Assembly (NCBI RefSeq): GCF_040939455.1
Contig: NC_134106.1
Location: 77,135,001-77,199,000 of the forward strand
Direction of reading: 5' to 3'
Source: Microcebus murinus
Lineage: Eukaryota; Chordata; Mammalia; Primates; Cheirogaleidae
Length of the DNA: 64,000 nt
How positions within the stretch are numbered: position 1 is the first letter of the stretch; every line of letters starts with the position of its first letter. Below are positions 35,851 through 47,939 of this stretch, piece after piece. Below the pieces are notes generated by a model, which ran no database searches, was not told the DNA's origin, and saw nothing but the letters and a program-made list of their open reading frames with translations. The translations under genes and the position numbers were made by a program.

Positions 35851-37081
35851 TGCCACAATCATACTTTACAATGAAACACATAAGGTATTTTCCCCTCAAA
35901 GACCAGAAAAACACAAGGATGGCTACTTTCTTATCACTCTTACTTAACATTGTTCTGAAGCTCTAGCAATGCATACAAACATACATATTAATATTGGAGT
36001 GAACAACTAGATTGTTACTCAATCACCTTGGATAGCAACTTCATACAGTTCAACTTAATACATATGTATACACATGGAAGAAAGGAAAATGAAATAGAAA
36101 ACATTGTAAAAATGTCAACACAATCCAAATTTACTTAACATTATATTTCCATGCAATTCTAATCAAAAAGCAAATAGGAATTTAAAATTTTCTTCACAAA
36201 ATGATTTTAGGATCTGTAGAGAATAAAAACAAGACAAGAAAATGTTTTCAGAAGAATAATAATTTAGGAAGAGAGATGTCCTGCCAAGCCAGATAATAAA
36301 ATGTACAAATAGCTATATTAAACTTTAGACAGAAATATATATATATATATAAAAGAAAAAAACAGAAAAATTCAAAAACAGATCCAAGTATATAACAGAA
36401 TTTAAAAGAAAAGGAAATATTGTATACAATTCAATTAGTGGTGTTAAGGCAACTAACCACTTAACAACAAAGAGATTTCCTACCTGATGCCAACAGATTG
36501 AAGAATTAGACATTTGCATTTAAAAAAAGAATGGAGATAAAATATTGGCAATTATATAATCTTTATGCACAGAGCTGTTAAGGCATGACACCAAAAGCAA
36601 AGGCAACAACAAAATAAATGGACAAATAAAACTAAATCAAACTTTTGTTCAAAGAATATAATCAACAGAGTTAAAAGGCAAAATGGGAAAGCATATTTGC
36701 AAATCATCTCATAAGAGGTTAATATCCAGAATATATAAAGAACTCATACAATTCAACAACAGCAAAAAATAATTAATCTGATTAAAACTTCGGCAAAGGA
36801 CTTGAACATTTTCCCAAAGACAATACACAAATGCCCAACAAGCATATGAAAAGATAACTAATCATTAGAGAAATGCAAATCAAAACCACAGTGAGATGTC
36901 ACCTCACAAGGATAAGGATGGCCATGATTTAAAAAAAAAACAAAAAACAGAAAACAACAAGAGTTGGCACAGGAGTGGAGAAAGTGGAACCCTTGTGCAC
37001 TGTTAGTGGGACTGTAAAATAGTGTGAACACTATGGAAAACAGTGTGGCAGCTGCTCAAGAAATTAAAAATAAAACTACCA

Positions 37082-37409
37082 GGCCGGGCGCGGTGGCTCA
37101 CGCCTGTAATCCTAGCTCTTGGGAGGCCGAGGCGGGCGGATTGCTCAAGGTCAGGAGTTCAAAACCAGCCTGAGCAAGAGCGAGACCCCGTCTCTACTAT
37201 AAATAGAAAGAAATTAATTGGCCAACTGATATATACATAAAAAAAAAAAATTAGCCGGGCATGGTGGCTCATGCCTGTAGTCCCAGCTACTCTGGAGGCT
37301 GAGGTAGAAGGATCGCTCGAGCCCAGGAGATTGAGGTTGCTGTGAGCGAGGCTGACGCCACGGCACTCACTCTAGCCTGGACAACAAAGCGAGACTCTGT
37401 CTCAAAAAA

Positions 37410-37454
<45 letters not shown>
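37082..37454 (+). mobile_element. Full-length lemur-type Alu with (AAAT)n tail
   Basis: Starts GGCCGGGCGCGGTGGCTCAC, has the lemur linker (GAAATTAATTGGCCAACTG) and the GCTGACGCCACGGCACTCAC block. The tail is about 12 copies of an AAAT-type tetranucleotide (37406-37454). A perfect 14-bp target-site duplication AAATAAAACTACCA (37068-37081 and 37455-37468) flanks it, and removal restores the host L1. Confidence 0.97.
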
Positions 37455-37460
<6 letters not shown>

Positions 37461-37967
37461 AACTACCATATGATCCAGAAATCTCTCTTCTGGGTATATA
37501 CTCAAAAGAATTGACAGCAAGATCTTGAAGAGATAATTGCACACCCAACTTCACATTTTTATTCACAACAGCCAAGAGGTAGAAGCAAGCCAAGTGTCCA
37601 TGGATAGATGAATAAACAAAATGTGGTATACACATACGATGGAATACTATTCAACCTTAAAAAGGAAGGAAACCCTATCACAGTACAATATGATGAACCT
37701 TGTAGATATTAAGTAAAATAAGCAGGTCACAAAAAGACAAATCCTGCATGATTCCACTTATATGAGGTACCTAAAGAGGTAAATTCATAGACAGAAGGTA
37801 GAATGGTGGTTACCAGGGGCTGGGGATTAGGGGGACAGAGAAATGGAAGTTGTTCTTTAATGGGTATAGAGTTCCAGTTTTAGAAAATGAAAAAGTTCTG
37901 GAGATCTGTTGCACAACAATGTCAATATATTTAACATTACTAGACTGTACACTTAAAAATAGTTAAA

Positions 37968-38271
37968 GGCAAGGTACAGTGGCTCACACCTGTAATCCTA
38001 GCACTTTGGGAAGCTGAGACAGGAGGATCTCCTGAGGCCAAGAGTTTGAGAACAGCCTGAGCAACACAGTGAGAACCCTATCTCTAAAAAAAAACCAGAA
38101 AAATTAGCTAGGTGGTTTGGCATGCACCTGTAGTCCCAGCTATTTGGAAGGCTGAGACAGGAAGATCGCTTGAGCCCAGGAGTTTGAGGTTTCAGTGACT
38201 ATGATGACACCACTGCACTCTAGGCAAGAGAGCAAGAACTGTCTCAAAAAAAAAAAAAAAAAAAAAAAAAA
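37968..38271 (+). mobile_element. Older dimeric Alu (AluJ-like)
   Basis: Dimeric Alu from GGCAAGGTACAGTGGCTCAC to a 27-base poly(A). It lacks the lemur linker and the GCTGACGCC block, and has the older CAGTGACTATGATGACACCA right arm. It sits at the 3' end of the L1, whose terminal 3'UTR follows. Confidence 0.9.
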
Positions 38272-38335
38272 GGTTTAGATGGTGAATTTTGTTGTTTTTT
38301 TACAATTAAAAAAATTTTTAAATAAATAAATAATG

Positions 38336-41300
38336 CAGGTTTCACACCCTATCATGACAGGCCATGTCAAGGATTCTCTTAAACCTTAGACATTTTTTTA
38401 GACCTCTGCCCTAAGTGTTGTATGCAACAAAATGCATCAAGCAAAGAGAAAAAGCTTTCTAGAAACCTTCCATTTGTGGTTTTAAAGTAATCACATGGGA
38501 ATGAAAAACAGATTTAGTACTATAGATAAAACTAATGACCACCTAATTCTAAAAGAGAAACAGCACCGGAAATTAACTACTTCTGGAGCCCTTGGACCTC
38601 TAAGGGAAGTCTGAAAGTGATTTCCCCCATTAAAAACAAAGGCCACTACTAGCCCTTGAATTACCTCCAGTTCCTTTTAATGCAGGGCCAGCTTCTGAGA
38701 ATATTCCACATGTCTAGATAAACTTGTCACACTAATCTAGAGCTAAAGGGTATCCACAGAATGCAATATTACTTAACCTAAGCAATATAACCAGGTACCT
38801 AAATCTTCAAGAACAAAGAGTCATTGGCTTCTAAAACCAAAATACTTCTTTTTCCTGGATTTTCCATTCATTGGTTTCCTTGGTTTTCTTTTAAGAACTC
38901 TTATAATCCAAAATGGCCTAAGATCATTTTAATGGTTAACAAGTCCATACAAAGTGATATGGAAATTTATGGCTATTAAACACACAAACAACAACAACAA
39001 CCCAAACAAGTACACTTCACTTGAATACTTAATACATTGGTTTTGCAGGAACTGGCAAGTCAGTACTATTCAGGCGGTACACAATGTAACAAAATCTATT
39101 TCCTAAAGTATTTATTCAGGATTATATGGAGACAGATGGCTTGGTATGAAATCCTGGCTCCACCACTTACCAACTCTTTTTACCTTGGGTGTATTAGTTA
39201 ACCTCTCTGCCTCAGTTTCATGATCTATAAACTTATGAGGTTTATAGATCTCGGGGTTTATGAGAATCTGAAAATCTTAAACATCCAAAAGGTACAAGAG
39301 TAATGGTTTAGACAAGTGTATATAACTCATTTTAGTTACAAGGAAAAACAACACATAGGGAAGAAGAAAGTGGTGTCATTCAATGTTCTATTATAGTACA
39401 CTTCCTAATGACACCTACACCATAGTAGAGAGTTTTAACTACACTCTTGACTCTCAACTCAGGTCTCAGGTATAAAAAGGAGAAGATACCATATGTAAGC
39501 TTTCATTCAAAACCAAATTACTGCTATGTACATACTGCAGATGTTGACAGAGGTTCTGCCCTATAGAAATTCCAGTCTGGGTGAAGAATGACACCCATGA
39601 AGTCATTTAAGTAGCTAAACCGGCAGTATACAATTAAGCATCAAAATGAATAATAAATGAGTAACAAAGACACCGCAGATTCGGGGCGTGGGGGCATACA
39701 GGACTGAACAGAAATGGGAAAAGGTGGGAGTTGAAAGCCTACTGCAGTACCCAGGCCTCAGGCTGTGAGAGAGCTGACCAAGGTGGGGAGGGGGGTGTAA
39801 CAGGCACTAATGCTACCTGATAAAGTGTCAAAACGGAGTCCAACGTGGCAAGGAGAATAAACATGGCATTAATAAAAACCAGGAAACTGGAGGTAGCCCA
39901 AGATAATTCTGCCCTTGATGTATATAGTGTGTGCCAGTAGCTAGACACACATAGAAAAGAAAGACATTCAATGAGCCACTGGAAGGCAGTGACTGACAGC
40001 TAGGGCACAATGATAACCAGGAAGTACAAAGTCACATAAAGTAAAACAGGCCCCAATGCTGCTTCCAACAGACAGTGAGGAAAGATTCAGTGGTAGATAA
40101 AAGGACCCTTGGTGTAGCAAGGCCAAACACAGAGCTCAAATCACAGCAGACAAGAAAGAACATCTAAAATATCAAGCACCCAGCAAAGATTTTATTTTCC
40201 TCCAGGAGTAGTTTGGTTTATCAATACTCTGGTTGATAACAAATAAGATGACTTTACATCTGCTCTCAAAGCTAAATCTTTTGGCAGATGCCTATGAAGA
40301 TCCACTGTAAGAATTAGAAAGAGAAGGGACATGGTCTTTAGCGAGAGAAGAGAGGACACACTTTTTCCATTACAGAACTCCAATGCTCCTCAAAGTACTA
40401 AACAGCTTTTAGTAAAAACAAGCAACAAAAGTTCATTAGTGAAGCACTTAGGCAATACTCTAGGCCCTAAATTAAAAGGTACCCACTCTGCTCTCATATA
40501 CAAAGAGTTAAAACATCTCACTCTTTAAAAAATCACTTTTTAAAAATATTTTTACATTATAAGGTAATAATTTGATTAAAAGTAAATAGCACTCCTAACC
40601 AATTCTACCACCCTTCGACAAACCACTATTAGGCATTTTATCTCTTTTCTTCCAGCCTTTAGTCCTAAGCAACTTTTTCATATGCTTTGTAGTTAAAATA
40701 CTTTCGTATGATTCTTCTGCACTTCTATCACAAATATAGCTTTAAATAAAAATTTGTGAATGAAATTATAGTACACTGGCAAAGAAATTTTAAAGTCCCA
40801 ATAAAGACTATCAAACTTTACCCTGCCACTTAATTTTCAATTAACAATACATATGACACTGAAATTTAAACTGTCATGGATTGAAACAATTATATTCCTG
40901 AAAATTTATCCAAGTTTATATTAACTAGATACATAAACTGTAGCTTCTCATTTAGAGTAAACTAAAAGGCACCACACTTTCAAAAAACCCCTTTCACAAT
41001 GAAACAATATTATGTGATATGATTTTTCTAAAGGTTCTTCTTTGTTAGTCATAATGGGCTGATTATAATTCAAAATGCTAAAAATTATACATTTAATATA
41101 TACGCAATATATTTTTTAAAGAAGTATTTTCACTAAACACACACATTTTCTCTATTCTAAATATCTACATCTTAGTCTCAAGAAAAATCTTGCTACCAAT
41201 CCAGTACAAGCTAGTTATTTGCAGTAATTATAGTAACTTCTATCTCTGGCAATTCTTTCAAAGTCCTTACAACTTTATATTACAGACAAAACAGTCTCAA

Positions 41301-43580
41301 AGGTCCCCTTCCTCTGGACTAATGATAACACACCTTCACAGATCAGTAAAGATAAATGTTAAGACACAGAAATGTTTAGATATATAGGATGTTAAGACAA
41401 GGAATAGTTCATGCTTCTAACTCAAAACTAACAACCTCTACTCCAAAATGAAAAACTGCATTAGGTAATCTAATTATTTCTGCAGATTTTCTTCAGGAGA
41501 CAGTGAGTTTTGTTTTGAAGATTTTCTAGTGAAATTCTACTATAATGCAGGAGAAATACACAAATATACAAAATACCTATAAAACCATCATTAAAACTTT
41601 AGGTAAATCTTTGAAAATTTAAACAAGTTTAGACTACTTAGACACAAAAAATCTTCACAGTGTTGATGAATAAACTGAACTCAGCTATCTTCAGAAATCT
41701 GCCCAGACTTGCTGAAAAAAGTCATCAGCACCCTTTTGGCGCAAATGTTATACTTGTGCCCTATCAGATGCCAAACTCACAGTGTCACAATCATCTAAGA
41801 AAAACAACTGCATTTCCCCTACTTACTCAAAAACAATACTGGAATTTGATCAGCAAGGTTTAAAACATAGGCCATTTCTAGAGATACCTTCACAGAATAT
41901 TTGATTAGAACCAGATCTGTTTATGATAGGCAAAGGCCTATATTCTACATTAATATAATTACCATCAATATCTTGAATAACTTTGCACAAATTGTTCATA
42001 CAGATACAGCATGGGTCACACAGGATGTCTGATTCAGCTAGGACCACTGGCTGATTCAACCATAATTTTTCATACATACTCAACACCCTGGCAGGTATTC
42101 TCCTTGCCCAGCCCTTATGCACATTTATGGATATTAGAGAGGTGTGCTAAAATACATAAACTATACAAATGGGAAATTAGCAAATATATCTTAGGCTGAC
42201 AGTTCTCAAACATGAGGTTTGCTTACTTAACTTTAATAAGTTTTACTAGCATATAAAATGGCTGTTGGAAAAATAAGCAGCAGTAGAAGGATAATACAAA
42301 CTAGTACTTTACTAGACTCAATCATTTCATTTCCCTGTGTGAACACTACATGAAGATAATCATTCACTCAAACAAAGGCTAAGTGCCTACTGTGTTTCTG
42401 GTATTGTACAAGGTAAGCCAAGGAACAAAAAAGCAAGGATATAATACCCACCAAGGTCTACTTGAAGCTCAAGGAGACATATCCATTAAATTACTATACT
42501 ATTTTGGGGTTTATTGAATACTCATTACACGCCAAAATGCCGGGCACCATGGCCAGCAAAAGAACACTCAACTAAATGCAGATCTGTAACCAGTGATGAA
42601 CTATGGACAACCCCAAGCCTGACTAGTCCTAAATCGGCAATATTTTATTCTGGAAATAATCTTGCCTTTGTCAATGAATCCTTCCTATAAATGGCAATTC
42701 TTTGAAAAATTTCCACTATGATAACTCAGACTAAGGTTGCTTAAAGAATTAAAAGACGGAATGTAATGTTTTGAACAAAAATAAACAGTAAACTGAAGCA
42801 CATCTGCACTTTAACACTAATTTGGTTTGCATTTGCTGTTACTTTCAATAACAATAAAAACCAAGTGACTTTACTCAAAAAGGTAGAACATCAACTCTAA
42901 GGTTACCTTGGCAAGAAATTATTTTCTTGTACTGGCAGTTTAGTGTGGAAAGTTTTGCTTAGGTTTTTCTTTTGTTGTTAACCTATTCACTTTTAGTGAA
43001 TTCTTCATGATGTCTGTGACCACTCACATTTCCCAAAACAGTTGTGCAGACAAAATTACACAGATTTGGTCTTCAAGATTATAAAACAGTTTTTGACAAT
43101 GTCAAAGTACCGGCAAGCAGCCATACAATACTACCAAGAGTTTTTAAAACAGGGACTAACCTTAACTGTAAAAATTATAAAGGTTTGCAAGCTAGCAACT
43201 TGACATTTGTTTTTAAAGTCTTGCGCATCAAAAATAAGTCACCGAAATGCACGAGTATCTTAAAATAAGAAATGTAAACAGGCTTTCAATAGCTTACTAA
43301 AGAGCTAAATGGAATCGTATTTAGGACTAGTAATAAACTAAACATCAATACTGCAGAGCGATATTGAAGGAGGAAGCTAAAGAAACAAGATACCCCTAGA
43401 AGAATTGTTCGAACAAATTCAAAGTAAAATTTGGGAAGCTGTGTTTTGAAGACTTTCCACCAGTGTATTTTTACCAGGGCATTTTAAACTAAATTCTACA
43501 CACCGTTATTAAAACCGCAAACAAAAAGGTGTCCTAAAATTTACCTATTAGCAGCAATAAAGCCTAAAAATATGCCCCTC
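38336..43580. other. Repeat-poor, AT-rich promoter-proximal intron
   Basis: About 5.2 kb with almost no recognisable interspersed repeats, apart from a MIR piece near 39145-39245. Open frames are short and unsupported on both strands. Low repeat density next to the CpG island could reflect conserved intronic regulatory sequence, but nothing specific can be assigned. Confidence 0.5.
39145..39245 (-). repeat. MIR fragment (reverse)
   Basis: Reversed MIR core: CTGGCTCCACCACTTACCAA, TTAACCTCTCTGCCTCAGTT and TCATGATCTATAAA. Confidence 0.75.
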
Positions 43581-43876
43581 CTATACAGCGGGCCAAGTGG
43601 CAAGAACATACGAGAACTCAGGAAGTTTTGAAATGGAAGTGACAGGAGACAAGAGGAAGGAATCAGAGAGAAGAGCAACTCCGTGCGGCCGACGCCGCGA
43701 GTTAGCAGCCGCGCTGCAAGTTCCCGGCTCGGATCCGACTCCACCAACCAACTTCGCGCCAGAGCCCCGACCGCGGCCCTTCCTCCAGTCGCAGCCGGGC
43801 AGCGGCCTCCGCGAGAGCGCCGTGACAGCCCGGCCACGGGGCCCGGCCCGGGAGATGCCGGCCGGCTGACACCCAC

Positions 43877-44060
43877 CTTCCTTCTCGGCCCGCGCCGCAG
43901 CCACTACGAGGGTCATTACCAGATGCAGCGCTCCCAAGAGGCCAGCGGCCGCGCTCCGCGGGCCCCCGCCGCGGCCGGCCGCGGGCTCCAGCCCAGTCCC
44001 GGCGGACGTGGAGGCGGCGGCAGCGGCTCCCGCTGCTCCTCCTCCTGCCCGCTTCCCCAT
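43877..44060 (-). CDS. TMEM131: TMEM131 first coding exon (partial gene)
   Basis: This is coding exon 1 of transmembrane protein 131. The minus-strand ATG at 44060-44058 opens a 61-codon reading frame plus one base. The peptide starts MGKRAGGG, runs through an Ala/Gly-rich stretch, and has a hydrophobic segment at about residues 40-57 (LLGALHLVMTLVVAAA) that fits a signal peptide. It ends in AEKE at a consensus splice donor, GAAG then GTGGGT (GT at 43876-43875), so the intron is phase 1. The start and the exon end match my memory of human TMEM131. The ATG has G at -3 and G at +4, a good initiation context, and no earlier in-frame ATG is seen upstream. The family is a type I ER protein with PapD-like luminal domains that bind collagen and a cytosolic tail that binds TRAPP for collagen export; none of those domains is in this exon. 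Later exons must lie left of the window. Confidence 0.93.
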
Positions 44061-44620
44061 CCCTGCCGGCCGGGGGCCGCCGCGCTCGAGGTTCGGCGCG
44101 GCCCTTCTCGGCGAGGCGGCGGCGGCGCGGGAGCCGTGGTCTGGACTCTGGCCGCGGTGCCGGGGGTGAGCGTGGTTCCGAGCCCAGGGCTCAGGATCTT
44201 GGCGTGGGTCTGGGTCCGTGCTTGCGTGTGAGCGAGTGTCAGTCACGGCCTCGGCATCGCCTACCAGGAGTCGGAGCGGAGAGGCCACGGGTCAAGCACG
44301 GCGGGCGGCCATACTGGAAACGGGCACGGGCCGCGGGCGGGGAGCGCTGGCCTGCGAGAGGCGGGGCGTAGCCCTGGACACCGCCCCCGCCGTGCCGACA
44401 CCTGGGCTGCCGGCCAGTCAGTCTGCCAGCCCCGGAGTCCGTGGGCCCCAACCCTTCGTCCTGCTGTCGGAGGCCCACGACCTCACTGGCCAGACGGGAC
44501 GAGGGCAGCACAATCCCAACCCGTCACCGCTGCCGGGCGGGGGACGAGGGAGGCAGGCCTGGGCCCGGCCGCCAGGACTTATGATGGCCGCTCACGCTTC
44601 GCAGAGGCAGTGACGGCAAT

Positions 44621-44626
44621 CACGTG
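44621..44626. promoter_or_regulatory. CACGTG E-box
   Basis: A palindromic CACGTG sits in the context AATCACGTGG inside the CpG island. USF and MiT/TFE or MYC/MAX-type bHLH factors bind this core. A MiT/TFE role would suit an ER/secretory gene, but the site alone cannot tell which factor is used. Confidence 0.4.
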
Positions 44627-44661
44627 GAGATGGGGCGTTCTCCTCGCGCAGCCGCCGTGGT

Positions 44662-44687
44662 GCGGGGGCGGGGCGGGGGGAGGGGCT
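44662..44687. promoter_or_regulatory. Clustered GC boxes (Sp/KLF-type)
   Basis: Two overlapping GGGGCGGGG-type boxes are followed by a G-run, about 610 bp upstream of the TMEM131 ATG. Further single GC boxes lie at 44335-44343, 44361-44367 and, reversed, at 44382-44391. Sp/KLF factors bind such boxes in CpG-island promoters. The G-runs could also form a quadruplex on the plus strand. Confidence 0.6.
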
Positions 44688-44861
44688 GCCGGGTGCTGGG
44701 GAGTTTCGGCAACTCGGTGGAGGGCAGGGCAGACCCGGGTCTTCAGTACTGCAATGCGAGAGCCCTACTGGGACCTGAGCGTGTATCCGGACTGCGAGGC
44801 CAAGCGCGGAAGATTCATTCCGTGACTCCCCCTGGTAGCACCTCCTTCTCTCAGCCGCTTT

Positions 44862-44870
44862 GACGTCGAA
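44862..44870. promoter_or_regulatory. CRE-like TGACGTCG
   Basis: The sequence TTTGACGTCGAAA at the outer edge of the CpG island contains a near-consensus CRE (TGACGTCA with the last base changed). It is about 800 bp upstream of the ATG. Function is inferred from the motif only. Confidence 0.3.
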
Positions 44871-45149
44871 AATATCTCCGGCCTGATTCAGTTCCTAGTG
44901 GGGCTTCCTTGAGCCGCTGAATTCATCTTTGTATCCTCCAAAACACAGTACCCAGGAGGCACTTAATGAAATCCTCATGCCCTTTGCTTGTGCCCACTTA
45001 CTTTGCCGCGGGAAACCTCGTGTGTGCGCAGAAAGCAGCAGTGACCCTGGACGGAGAGGGGAGACTGCTCTTTAGAAAAATACCCAGTGGCGGTGCTGGT
45101 TTTCTCTATCTTGGAATGATTCTTAAGACGTTTCCACTCACATATTTTC

Positions 45150-45300
45150 TACAAGGCCCAAATCAAACGCCATCTCTTCCAGGAAGCCATCCTAGACCTC
45201 TCAGATGCCCTTTTCGTCTTAAGTTGAGGTTTCTGGTTTGCTTGGTTATTCTCTCCAAGACTTTAAGTTCTTAGTGACTTCCCCCCAACTCCGAGCCCAG
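45150..45300 (+). repeat. L2 fragment
   Basis: CAAATCAAACGCCATCTCTT then CCAGGAAGCCATCCTAGACC is typical L2 3' text. It is short and diverged. Confidence 0.55.
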
Positions 45301-46400
45301 AACCATTTTACTTTGCTCAGCTGTATTTGTTGAGTGAGTCAGTATATTTATAAGACCGTGTCTAACCATAATACATCTTAGAACAAACTAGTTAGAAAAG
45401 TAAGGTTTCAGAAAGACAAGAGGAACTCACAGTACTACCCTCTGCAGCAGTCTTTGTCAAGCAAGCACTTAAATTTATTTATAAATTAATATTTTAAACA
45501 TTACCCTAATGATTTTTAAAATCGATTTTATTTTTTTGAACATTAAGTATTAAAATTGAGTAACCAAATTTTGCTCGTGATGTAATGAATGAAATAGGAA
45601 TAATATCTTTAAATTGGGTTTAGGCAAATGCCTAGGGCAAGAAATTTCTGGAAGACTTTAACTCACCGCAGAGTCAAAGCTTAGCCTCCAGTTGCCAGCA
45701 CTGGGCGTCAGTAGCCCTTCCCCCATTACCCGATTTAGGGCAAACAAGCCTTTCCAACCATGAAATACTCATGTTCTCTTAAGCAGGAAACAACCACATC
45801 CCCTGGTTAGCCTGAGGCCCAAGAACCCCATGGGAAATAACTTGCTTATGTCTGTAATTGGAGCTTAGACATATAGAGACATGTTTGATCAGAAGTAGAT
45901 CTCCCATAAAGCTAATGAGGATTAAGCTTCAGGGCCCCCTCTCTTGCACAAGTTCTTTCTAGAGCCCTGCACCTGATTGTGTATTTATCGGCTAATTCTG
46001 TTCTTAAAGGGGCCCTCCCAATAGTTGGGCAAGCTTTTAAAGCCCACCATACTTGAACTCTTCCTTATGTCTGATGGACATTTGGAACAGGTGATAGAAC
46101 TTTCTACCTAGGAAAGAACAATGAGACCACTGGGACTATAATAGTAAAAAAAGTCTTGCTACGCAACTTGTTAAATTGTGTATTGGAGATGGAGAGAACC
46201 TGGAGTTGAGCCACCATCCCCCCATCCCCCACACTCATGTGCCTCAGGGAGGAGAGAGCTGTGAGTTAAAACTGAAAGAACTATCACACCAAGGACCCTC
46301 ATGCAGCTCTGATTATTTGTGGACTTCCTGTCTTCTCTTTTGGAAAATAGAGAGCTGGGCATTTGGCAGGTGGAGGCTATTAGCTGGCAGAATCAGGGAA
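45301..46400. other. Unassigned intergenic sequence
   Basis: Unique-looking sequence; no coding exon or clear repeat family is recognised. Confidence 0.45.
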
Positions 46401-46404
46401 AATC

Positions 46405-46592
46405 CAGTAAATCAGTGGTTCTCAAAGTGTCATCCCCAGACCAGCAGCATCACCTGGAAACGTGTTAGAAGTGCAGAATAGTAGACCACATCCCAGTCCT
46501 ATGGAATCAGGAACTCTGGGTTAAGACCCAGCAATCTGCATTCTGGCAAGCCATCTAGGTGATTCTGATACAGGCTCAAGATTGAAGACTGT
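46405..46592 (+). repeat. MER5A-like hAT-Charlie element
   Basis: CAGTGGTTCTCAAAGTGTCA near the left end, CAGCAGCATCACCTGGAAAC, GGAATCAGGAACTCTGGGTT, and CTAGGTGATTCTGATACAGG near the right, in MER5A order. Non-autonomous DNA transposon, no coding sequence. Confidence 0.85.
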
Positions 46593-46734
46593 TGTACTAA
46601 ATTTATATATGCCAGGAACTACAAATTGTTGGGATTCTTCATTTTCTATTCACTTTGCCCTCTATCCATTTTGGTAAATTACCAATGAAGGCAGAGTTAT
46701 AAGGGACATAGACAAATTTGGGCTTACATCCCAG

Positions 46735-46890
46735 TCCTGCCTTTATTGGCTGGATACTGCTGGGCAAATAATTCAACTTTTCTGTCCTCAGTTTTCTCAT
46801 CTATAAAATGGGGTTTACAATAACTGATAAATTTGGAGAGATTAAGCAAAATATGTAAAGCATATAGACTGTGTCTGGCACATAGAAGAT
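46735..46890 (-). repeat. MIR fragment (reverse)
   Basis: Reversed MIR: TCTGTCCTCAGTTTTCTCAT, CTATAAAATGGGGTTTACAA and GACTGTGTCTGGCACATAGA. Confidence 0.8.
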
Positions 46891-47939
46891 TGTGAAAAGT
46901 ATAGCTATGAACTTTTTTCAAAACACCACATTAGGCACAAAAATCACTAACCCATTTATACCCCTGTTTCATTCCACAAAATATTTGAGGAGGCTTACAA
47001 GAATACTTTTATTATACTAAGTGTATATATGAATTTAAATTTGGGACCAAGAGGGGAAAAAACTGTTGGTGTTTCCAGGGTCCTATCTCACTTGCTCCAT
47101 AGGTGAATGCACATGGTAGCCTGCTGTTCAACACCATCTATACACTTCCAAGTCCCAAATGTATGTCACAAGCCACACCTTATTGTCTCTATTGCTGTTC
47201 CCACTCAGGTGTCTAATAGACATCTTAAACTCACATGAACTCCTAATCTTACCCCCACCCCCAAACCTTCTCCACCCACAGCCTTTTTCCTATCTCCAGG
47301 GCAACTACAACCATCCACTTGCACAGGCCAAAAACCTAGGAGTCATTCTTTACCTATCTCCGGACACATACAGAATCTAACTGCATCTCACCACCTCCAG
47401 TGCTACACTTTGGTATGAGCCCTGGCATTTGCTGCCTGGATTTCTGCAAGAGCTTCCTAATAGCTTTCCCTGTTTCCACCTGTAAAAAATTTTCCACTTA
47501 TAGCATTTGCCTAGTAGATATCAAAATGGAATGCTGTGTTTTATCACAACGGGTTCTAACCAACTGAAGTAAAGGACTGTGAACTTTGAGTGACCCCTAT
47601 GCTAGCCCTTTATTAGACCTAACGAGACTTGTTCCTGTCCAGTGAACAAAGGGACTTGTTTTATTAACACCGTTCCATCCTATCCAGAGCACTAATTTTC
47701 ATCCTTAATTAGCCTCACCACTATGAACCCCCTTCCCTCTTTCCAGTACTGAAAAAATCCTGGTTTTTCCAAATTCATGAATTACTTGGTGAACTTTTTC
47801 AGTAGTATGTTTCATGCCTAATACTGTATCAGTAGGTAAAGTAAACTCTGTTTTGTTTTTTTGTTTGTTTTCATTTTGGTGGTCTTTGCTTTATATTTTG
47901 ACATACATTTGCACCTTTATTGTCTCTTGTTAACCTAGC

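Larger units (their letters stand above)
35290..37967 (+). repeat. L1 (ORF2 3' half and 3'UTR), multiply interrupted
   Basis: Plus-oriented L1: ORF2 text near 35320 (AACATCCATCCCTAATAACT), broken by a TIR element at 35402-35850, resumes at 35851 (CACAATCATACTTTACAATG) and runs through the ORF2 C-terminal region. A lemur-type Alu interrupts at 37082-37454 and an older Alu at 37968-38271, with the last L1 3'UTR piece at about 38272-38335. Confidence 0.75.
1..43876 (-). other. TMEM131: TMEM131 intron 1 (5' part, continues left of window)
   Basis: Transcription from the CpG island runs leftward, so everything from the donor GTGGGT at 43876-43871 to the left edge is read as intron 1. I looked on the minus strand for sequence that could encode the start of TMEM131 exon 2 after the phase-1 junction and found none. 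The stretch is AT-rich and heavily loaded with L1, Alu, LTR and DNA transposon copies, listed separately. Confidence 0.75.
43680..44830 (-). promoter_or_regulatory. TMEM131: CpG island: TMEM131 promoter, 5'UTR and exon 1
   Basis: GC content and CpG density rise abruptly here against AT-rich flanks on both sides. The block covers the TMEM131 start codon and about 770 bp upstream of it. No TATA box is evident near a plausible start site, as is usual for a housekeeping CpG-island promoter. The frame upstream of the ATG stays open for 76 codons but begins with GTG and contains no ATG, so it is read as 5'UTR. The island could also fire in the plus direction, but I see no supported plus-strand gene. 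The transcription start site cannot be placed from sequence alone. Confidence 0.88.

Noticed and set aside
37287..37635. Minus-strand frames rich in IYLF repeats
   Set aside because: Translation of the AAAT microsatellite tail of an Alu.
43683..44231. A 182-residue plus-strand open frame in the CpG island
   Set aside because: Long frames arise by chance in GC-rich DNA. It is antisense to TMEM131 exon 1 and resembles no protein I know.
43581..44288. A 235-residue open frame on the minus strand over the CpG island
   Set aside because: Only the segment 44060-43877 is accepted. The frame upstream begins at GTG with no ATG, and the part after the donor at 43876 is intron read-through.
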